Positions 58,248 through 64,000 of a stretch of DNA of 64,000 nucleotides are shown here, in pieces; the first letter of the stretch is position 1; each line of letters begins with the position of its first letter. This DNA is from Trichoplusia ni (Eukaryota; Arthropoda; Insecta; Lepidoptera; Noctuidae), in the NCBI RefSeq assembly GCF_003590095.1, contig NC_039500.1:1-64000 (forward strand). The letters are read 5' to 3'. The notes below the pieces were generated by a model that saw only the letters and a list, made by a program, of their open reading frames with translations, made no database searches and was not told where the DNA came from. A program made the position numbers and the translations under genes.

Positions 58248-61200
58248 GTAAGTTAATTGATGAAGCTTTATCTTTGACAGGCTATCTTCTAATGTCTGAT
58301 AACAAGTTTGAAGGAACGATGATGATGAATTACATTAACATAACAGCATGTTAATAGCGGCTGCAGTATTGTGCGTCGTTATGCCGCGGTCTGCGGGTCA
58401 AAGATTGCATACAATGATAGGTTGGCTCGGCGGGCACGGGCGTACGTTACCGGCTCTCAGCCATGTCGCCCGCGTCGCCTGCGCACTTCGCCTCACAAGA
58501 TCAATGCACTAACACAAACCCACTTTATTTGCTAAACTCTAAGCACAATGGTATAATGCAGAAATGCCATTTGTGCAATCCTAAAGCCTGCTTTACTTAA
58601 ACGATATTTGAGCACTGTTCTCGTATAACTCAAATTGTTTTATGCAACGATATTTTTTTTAGTTTTCTTTTGAATATGTAATAATTTTTACCAAATTAGT
58701 AATGTGGAAGTTAAATTTTTATCTTCAATAAACACTAAAACAGGTTCATGCAAGTATTTGCTAAGTTCAACGATGGCTTGAGCGCTGTTGACTTCGAGAC
58801 TCGGAACGCTTACCATAATTATAACTTAAAACTTTTAAACAGAGTTGGATAAAAGAGGTTCTACAAATAAAAAATTGAAAGCAAAACTAAAATTTGTGCT
58901 AAAATTTCTAGGTAGAGCATTTTGAACATCGTCATTTTGACTTCTCTAAGAGAATATTGGAGAAACAGTGTTTGCTCGTAAGCAAAGTTTAGGGAAACAT
59001 GATTTAGGCTTAAATAATAGTATCTACTTAATGGTACAGTAATACACAAAGTGGAAATTATGATAAACATTGCGCAGGCCGGGAATGTGCACAGCCATGC
59101 CTCGGGCAGTGGCTGTGCGGTGCAATACCGGGACTAAACGCACATTATAACTTAATTTACCGCTGCACTAATCATGGGGCTTAGCTAATAATTTCAAAAT
59201 AATTAATTAATGGTTTACTAAAAGATCGAGCACATAGATAAATCTGTACATGTATCTACTAATCGAAACGCTTGTGATCATATACTATTTATTTAGAAAC
59301 AGATAACTTGTCCAGAAAGTTGTTCTGTAAAAATTACAATTCTAGTCCCTAGTGTGGGCTTTTTATCATTTAATTTATGAATTTAATTTTTAAATTAATC
59401 GTCCTGTCCCCACCGGGCGAGAACTTCAATTTCATTTGATTTATTCATTTCATCAATTGGTAATTTCACGACTTGTTTTGACCTCCTTAATTCGGATTGT
59501 AAACAGAATGCAAATTTATTTGGTGATTACCTGGGAAATTATGAGGTATTTAAGTACCTACTTTAAAATTAAAAAATAAAGGATTAGCTACCAACTAGAC
59601 ATACCTTGTAGAATGTCTTTTGTCAAGCTAGACATACAATTTGAAGTAATGAAAACTACATTCCTGAAATCCGACATTGATACGTCAAGTATATCCTCCA
59701 GGTGCCGCGTGTGCTCTCTAGTAGCAATGGCCAACTTCACAGGCCAACCTAGTGTTTCATGTAACACCTTTTCCTATTTGCCTAGAATGTAGATTGACAC
59801 CGCTAAGGAATGTCGTTACGGCGGTTTTACGTAACAAGGCCCGGGAAAATCAGCGCGCGTTCCGACCCGGCGTCCAGTGACTTTTCTCCGACGCCTGCCC
59901 GATCGATAGCCTAAACCTAACGCAAACCTTTGAATATAACATTGGTTACTTGTTTAACATTTAATTGTATTGTTAGTAAGACTGGAAACTCACTCCGGTC
60001 CATGGAAATGCATTTTTTAAGTTTCGTATCGAATCGCTGTATATATTATCGCAAACGCAGTAATGCTTCTAAGATAATAATCTTCTTTCAAAAAATGTGC
60101 AAATATACTTGTGTCTTAGTATTAAGTGGTCAAACGCGGCCATAGACTGGACAGAGTGGAAGAGGCGAGTGACCATTACTGTAAAAATATAAATAGTGTT
60201 CCAAACGTGATACCTACATGAATGTTTTCACGACATCAAAATTTATTTAACAAATCACACTTTTTCAAATCGATAAATTTTCATCTCGTCTGCGATTCGC
60301 ACTTAGACAATAATATGTAAACAATATATATGTGTATTTACAGTCGCATATATATATTATTAAAATTAACATACATTAAGTCTGTAATCAATCTAAGACT
60401 ATTCGAAACCTTCGACGTCTTGCAAAAGTCTTGCATCTTTTACAGTTACGAAAACGCTTGTCATGACAGTAATATAGCACGGACCGGCAGTGAATCGTTA
60501 ATTCCTATTGTGCTATTGCAATCTGAACATACCATTGACAGCTTTAAGCCTTTGAGAAAGGCCCACGCACTTGGGTTAATACCTGTATAACTTTTCTATT
60601 CTGAGAAAGATTAGTGTAATATCTAACCAAGGAGGTGCTAACACTTCTTGACTGTTTCAATTTGTAAAATGGAATTGCGATCGGTTTTTGTTAATGTTCT
60701 ATTCTCAAAAAGTGAAAATGAAACTAAGACACTGCTGTTTGTTTGTAGGTGTGTTTCCAGATTGTATGGTATGAACCTGCTTATGGCTTTGAAATACAAT
60801 GTTGAATATATTTGAAATTGTCGTGGATAATGTTAGAGTGATTGTTGCCTCTAATAAAAAATAAAATCGAAGCTAGGCAACGGTTGATTTCCAATCAGTT
60901 TTTCTTAAGCCTGACAGTACATAACCCTTGATATTGCGTCCTACTTGTAATTCGTTTGAGTAAATCTGGTATAGATCGTCTATATTATGTCGTTTTTGGA
61001 TCTCGAGTATCCTTAATATTGGAATTAGTTCGGGTCGTTCTCGGGTTAGATCAAACGCTAGTTCGTTTCAGCGTGATTCCGCTGCAGTTATTAGGTCACC
61101 ATCAACGCCACTTGTATTGGGGTGTGGATCTAATACGTCTTCCGAAAGGTCGATCGATATTTTAAATGTCACCCAGTTTCCGGGTACATTGCCTTCTAAC

Positions 61201-64000
61201 TGGGATGATTAATACGACGTCGGGTCTGAGTGACGTAAGGCAACGTTTAATGTAACCAACATAATATATTACAACGTGCGTACAAAGAGGCAGCGTCTTA
61301 CAAAATGTTACTTAAATTGAAAAAAGAATCCCTATAGTGCGAATCAGAATCAAGCACCGAAGGTTCCATACAAAAAATATTCAGAAGTATCTTTATTAAA
61401 TGAGGTAACTCAAAATTTACGGTTTTCGTTTTGTTTCATTCCGAATTTCAAGATTCTCCTTTTACCATGTAGGTTTTAATTCCCTAGCGACTGAAAGTTG
61501 CGGCATAAACAGCTGTATTTTTTGATTGCGTAGACTTAAAACGGTGTTGTGATTTTTCACAGTTTTAAGTGACAGTAGACATGTTTTAGATTTAGTTTTA
61601 GCTTGATACCTCCACGAGTTCTTGAAAAAAGGACATTCACAGAAAGACAGACAAACTTCTGGATAGCTAAGTGACGTTTATAAAGCAGAAATTATTATTT
61701 AATTTTCTTGGATATTGTGATTGCGATAACAGTTGGTGTATTGCAGTCTATAAGAGGCTGTCTATGCGACTTTTGCAGCAGAAGGCTGATTACAAAACTT
61801 ACTATTGTTCATCATCATCATTATACTAGAGGCTTTTAGGAGTCATAAACATGTTTAAATGTTTTAAGTTTAAATTAATGCTTTGTTAAGTTAAAAGCTT
61901 GTGATGTAAAGTGCAACAATATCTAGAGAAAATTATATATGAAGGATAAATAAATGGCAAAGATGAACAAAACGTCACTGATGTACGAGTCAATTCGGCG
62001 TCTACAAGTTCCACAATGACCTAGATTCCTTGGGTTTTTGAACTGTGTAGCTGTAGTCTTTTGTTTCTATTTCTAGAGGCTAACGTCAACACTAAGTAAA
62101 ACATGACGTATGATGCCAGGTCATCACTGAAAACAACAACTCACTGCTGCATTCATAATCACTGATTATTTGCCGTTTCGTAGGTAACAATTAAATAGAT
62201 ATTAAGATGTAAATATTATATCTCGTGATACTTCGTAATGTCGGTCATTTCCATTACACTTATCTCTAGAAAGTTCTCTGTACTCTTAAACTAATCTGCT
62301 TTGTTTGTATAGTTTATGCAAAGTGGCTTTGTTTAACTCCGTTAACTCAACCGCAGTGCAACAAACATTTGCAGTAAAAACTGTACCGGGCCGTAGTCAG
62401 GTCGCATCTTAACAATTCGAGAGTCTTGCCAGTTACTCGTGTAATATATGGCCAATGTTTTATCGAGTACATGTAATCATTCATGCCAAAAGAGTCTGGA
62501 ACAAACAATGCAAGGTCGTCTCGGTTGTTTGCAGAATTTCGCGAGGCTCGCTCGTGCGATGCGAGATGAGAATTTAATATAGAGGTGCATTTTCGAAGAA
62601 AAAAGTCTTGCATATTTGAGTCATAAGCTTTGGTAAAGATGAAAGTCCGGAGAAAGAGATACGAGACATATTTTCGAGATAAGTTGGTAAGATCGGTGAG
62701 ACAGGCGTGCTTATTTATATCCGCCGCTATACTTTACGGCTGTCTGTGGTATTCCTTGATTGTGTTAGTCTGTTTGCATGATTGCGGTACCGTGTTTATG
62801 GACGGTCAACCACACTAAATAGCAACATTGTTGACATATTTGCTGAGATGAACTTTCTGCATCGGTAATATTTTTGGTTTTTGAGCAAAGAATCACGAAA
62901 TATGCAAGATATTAATAAATAATTTCGAATTGAATTATTTTTACTTAGTTCAACTAGTATGAGCGAATTGAATACGAATTACGAAATAAATCTATTGAAT
63001 AATTATCAAAGATGATATGGTCTCTAGTTCTTGATTTGCATGTGAATCCAGTTTATAAACCTCTTGGGCACCTCAACCAAAATATAAAACAAAACAGTAA
63101 AATGTAACAATATCCGCCACGAAATTATATCAAAAAAAATTCATCTTGTTAGAACGAGAACGACTTGACATTTTACTGAAATTTTCGGAATGACCATTGA
63201 ACCACTTTTTTATGATTCTCGCAAGTCATTATATAGAACAATTTTCCTGTTCCTATTTCTTTTTATTCCTGAAGTTCTAACAAACGAGGTTTACAGTCGT
63301 TAAAGTACATTACGATAATGAGAAAGCTTCGTATGTACTGTGTAATACAAATAGGTAGTTTAATTAGATTACGTTTAAGGCATAGCTTTCACTGTAACTC
63401 ATTATCTTAACATAACTACGGGTTTCTAATCCAATTAATGCTAATTATTAGAAAATCGGAACAGGCCTAAGATACCAAAGCAGTTGGGAAAGAAATATTG
63501 TGATTTTTTGGCAGAGATCGGTTACATACAAACAAAAAACAGAATGCCAATTTATTACATTTCAATAATCATAATACGCTACATCAATCAATAATTTATT
63601 TAGAAAGTTCAATACACATATATTTTATTATATATATTCGCATTATATGCAAACGAAAGTCAAATATATGTTGAATAATATGTCGATATTCATCATTTGT
63701 ATCTTAGTTTTCTATGTCGTTATATTCTGGACTCGTGTCGTAATTATAACAGTGGTATAAAAACATCAATAAGAGCGGCATGACCCGGAACTAGCAGTCA
63801 ATCACTGCCGGTCTGACTCAATGGGTTCCGCAGCACGCAGGCAGAGAAGGACCAGTGCCTAGTCTACATACACACGTTTAAATATCTGAGGCCTACTACC
63901 GCCTCTTGAAGCCGTTTTTGTAGAGTGGAAGAGAGACGTAACTCTACGCCCTGTAGAGCGCTGTCACGCTTCCACAACTGAATTTATTTCAAGAGTTCGC
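58248..64000 (+). other. Intron after the third first exon (to window edge)
   Basis: No further exon found. The stretch 60940-61240 is less AT-rich and open for 69 codons on the + strand but has no ATG start or motif. A nested inverted repeat lies at 63925-63975. Confidence 0.5.
63780..64000. repeat. Possible interspersed repeat with nested inverted repeats
   Basis: GTGGAAG (63925-63931) pairs with CTTCCAC (63969-63975), and inside it CTCTAC (63942-63947) pairs with GTAGAG (63953-63958). The GC-richer segment stands apart from its flank and resembles, from memory, tails of dispersed elements in Lepidoptera. The element is cut by the window edge. Confidence 0.4.

Larger units (their letters stand above)
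34873..64000 (+). other. C1-domain, tensin-like gene, 5' part (continues beyond the window)
   Basis: Exons found: 35349-35426 and 36648-36728 (alternative first coding exons), 49772-49880 and 50654-50691 (C1 domain) and 58182-58247 (third first coding exon). Both MPW exons end in phase 0, exactly the phase at which the first C1 exon begins. The second C1 exon and the third first exon also both end in phase 0, so either could join the same downstream exon. In tensins an N-terminal C1 domain of this form precedes the PTEN-like phosphatase domain, and isoforms lacking it are known in the family. The phosphatase, SH2 and PTB parts are not in the window, so the name rests on the C1 domain alone; another C1 protein cannot be excluded. 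Confidence 0.6.

Noticed and set aside
60956..61165. 69-codon plus-strand frame in less AT-rich DNA
   Set aside because: No ATG start, no motif, no splice sites in phase; may be an old repeat but I cannot name it.
1..64000. CRISPR array, operon or prokaryotic mobile system
   Set aside because: The window is intron-rich animal DNA; no regularly spaced repeats or prokaryotic gene organisation are present.

Overview
The window is eukaryotic, AT-rich animal DNA with short GC-rich exons, GT-AG introns and interspersed-repeat remnants. The bHLH-PAS coactivator gene, the initiator tRNA and repeat families of the kind common in moth and butterfly genomes point to Lepidoptera. That placement is inference; no species is claimed. 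Most long open frames are shadows of GC-rich exons. The two real protein genes had to be assembled from exons by matching splice sites and reading phase.

Region 1 (about 5.7-27.3 kb, + strand): a complete coding model for taiman (tai), the insect p160/SRC-type nuclear-receptor coactivator that partners the ecdysone receptor. It has eighteen coding exons, 6277-25932. Phases match at all 17 junctions, and the model encodes about 1415 residues: a novel-looking acidic N-terminus, bHLH, PAS region, six LxxLL motifs plus one LxxIL variant, long His-Pro repeats, and a final LxxLL motif two residues from the stop. Upstream (about 2.0-6.3 kb) are promoter-like blocks, including a TGACCTTGA nuclear-receptor site. 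Long introns 1 and 2 carry a LINE fragment and a tRNA-like fragment.

Region 2 (about 27.3-34.8 kb): intergenic AT-rich DNA. It holds a 258-bp element with perfect 24-bp terminal inverted repeats, a decayed lepidopteran-type dispersed repeat and several hairpins.

Region 3 (about 34.9-64 kb, + strand): the 5' part of a second gene that runs off the right edge. Two tandem, clearly related first coding exons (both encoding MPW-x-C...PLHL...Q, phase 0) precede two small exons that together encode one complete C1 zinc finger of the tensin type. A third, unrelated first coding exon (58182-58247, also phase 0) lies 7.5 kb further on and would give an isoform without the C1 domain. The body of the protein is outside the window. 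Five perfect CRE octamers (TGACGTCA) lie in a 14-kb stretch around the C1 exons. An initiator tRNA-Met gene sits on the minus strand inside this gene's large intron.

The two protein genes lie head to tail, about 9 kb apart. No bacterial-type system, CRISPR array or viral gene was seen.
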